Shown piece after piece: positions 6,237 through 6,620 of a DNA stretch of 6,620 nucleotides. The stretch's first letter is position 1. Every line of letters starts with the position of its first letter. The notes beneath the pieces were generated by a model, which ran no database searches, was not told where the DNA came from, and saw only the letters and a list, made by a program, of their open reading frames with translations. This DNA is from Campylobacteraceae bacterium (GTDB lineage: Bacteria > Campylobacterota > Campylobacteria > Campylobacterales > Sulfurovaceae): the NCBI GenBank assembly GCA_027002665.1, contig JALWZK010000131.1, forward strand, positions 1 to 6,620, in the 5' to 3' direction. A program made the position numbers and the translations under genes.

Positions 6237-6545
6237 TTATGCTATATTTGTAATTCTAACTCTTGTGAAGTCTCTTCTAAAACCTCTTTTAAGTTTAGAA
6301 TCTTTTCTTCTTCGTTTTTTATAGATAATAACTTTTTTATCTCTGCCTTCATTTATCACTTCACCTTTAACCACAGCCCCATCTATAAATGGTCTGCCAA
6401 TAGTCAATTCACCATTATTATCTATTACTAAAACATTTTTAAACTCTACTTCACTTTTGGGTTCCAAGCCCATTTTGTCAAATTGGATAATATCACCCTC
6501 TCTAACTTTGAACTGTTGCCCACTTGCTTTAATGATTGCGTACAT
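6237..6545 (-). CDS. rplU: Large ribosomal subunit protein bL21
   Basis: bL21 is a 23S-rRNA-binding protein of the 50S subunit, interacting with L20 in assembly. The 102-residue product opens with [18 protein letters not shown], the standard bL21 start. It continues with the beta-barrel segments [19 protein letters not shown] (38-56) and [17 protein letters not shown] (60-76), then the rRNA-binding [23 protein letters not shown] (76-98). Length matches the family (about 103). It is the first gene of the minus-strand cluster. Its ribosome binding site is GAAGGG, about 6 bases before the ATG, and a probable promoter lies at the right edge of the window. Confidence 0.98.
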   Translation of the reverse strand: MYAIIKASGQQFKVREGDIIQFDKMGLEPKSEVEFKNVLVIDNNGELTIGRPFIDGAVVKGEVINEGRDKKVIIYKKRRRKDSKLKRGFRRDFTRVRITNIA

Positions 6546-6620
6546 TGCAAACCCTTCATCTATTTATTTCACCAATTCTATAACCATAATTGGCTTTTTT
6601 CAAAAAGTTTGAGATTATAC
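6546..6620 (-). promoter_or_regulatory. rplU promoter (-10) and structured leader
   Basis: On the minus strand a perfect TATAAT at 6614-6619 is a likely -10 for the ribosomal protein operon; any -35 lies beyond the window. Transcription would start near 6607 and give a leader of roughly 60 bases. That leader contains CCAATT (6588-6593) pairing with AATTGG (6572-6577) around a 10-base loop. Just upstream, at the very start of the transcript, is the small symmetric element CTTTTTGAAAAAAG (6594-6607). The ribosome binding site is at 6551-6557. L21 leaders that sense free protein are known in Firmicutes; whether this leader does so is speculative. Confidence 0.5.

Noticed and set aside
6207..6431. 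Plus-strand open frame of 74 codons opposite rpmA/rplU
   Set aside because: It is low-complexity, lies antisense to two certain ribosomal protein genes and shows no ribosome binding site or family resemblance.

Overview
The window is strongly A+T-rich chromosomal DNA with AGA-dominated arginine codons and many TTA/CTA/ATA codons. The minus-strand order rplU-rpmA-obg-proB, a PUA-less ProB, the Obg sequence and a small protein that looks restricted to this group all suggest a Campylobacterota (epsilonproteobacterial) genome. It is probably a sulfur-oxidising Sulfurimonas/Sulfurovum-type organism. The phylum is inferred with fair confidence; the genus is not.

Layout from left to right: (1) 3-1696, plus strand: the last 25 codons of an unidentified gene, then a periplasmic metal-binding protein and an ABC-3 family membrane permease whose reading frames overlap. 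Together these are two of the three parts of a Zn/Mn-type ABC importer; no ATPase gene is visible. (2) 1693-2169, minus strand: moaC (molybdopterin biosynthesis), whose stop codon overlaps the permease stop within a shared TTAA. (3) 2170-2423: a 254-base, very A+T-rich divergent promoter region with a perfect 10-base inverted repeat, an 8-base tandem repeat and a small palindrome. (4) 2424-3999, plus strand: a two-gene unit of a sulfide:quinone-reductase-like flavoprotein and a 130-residue protein of unknown function. (5) 4016-6545, minus strand: rplU, rpmA, obg and proB read right to left, with a likely main promoter at the right edge and a probable internal promoter before obg. The 3' ends of the two units converge on overlapping hairpins at 3993-4039.

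Most of the window is ordinary housekeeping: ribosomal proteins L21 and L27, the ribosome-assembly GTPase Obg, the first enzyme of proline synthesis, and molybdenum cofactor synthesis. The part most worth a second look is the flavoprotein/small-protein pair. The flavoprotein has the SQR fold signatures and keeps the C-terminal redox cysteine, but has arginine where the other essential SQR cysteine should be. It may therefore not be a classical sulfide:quinone reductase. I saw no mobile element, CRISPR array, tRNA or rRNA, and no frameshifted gene.
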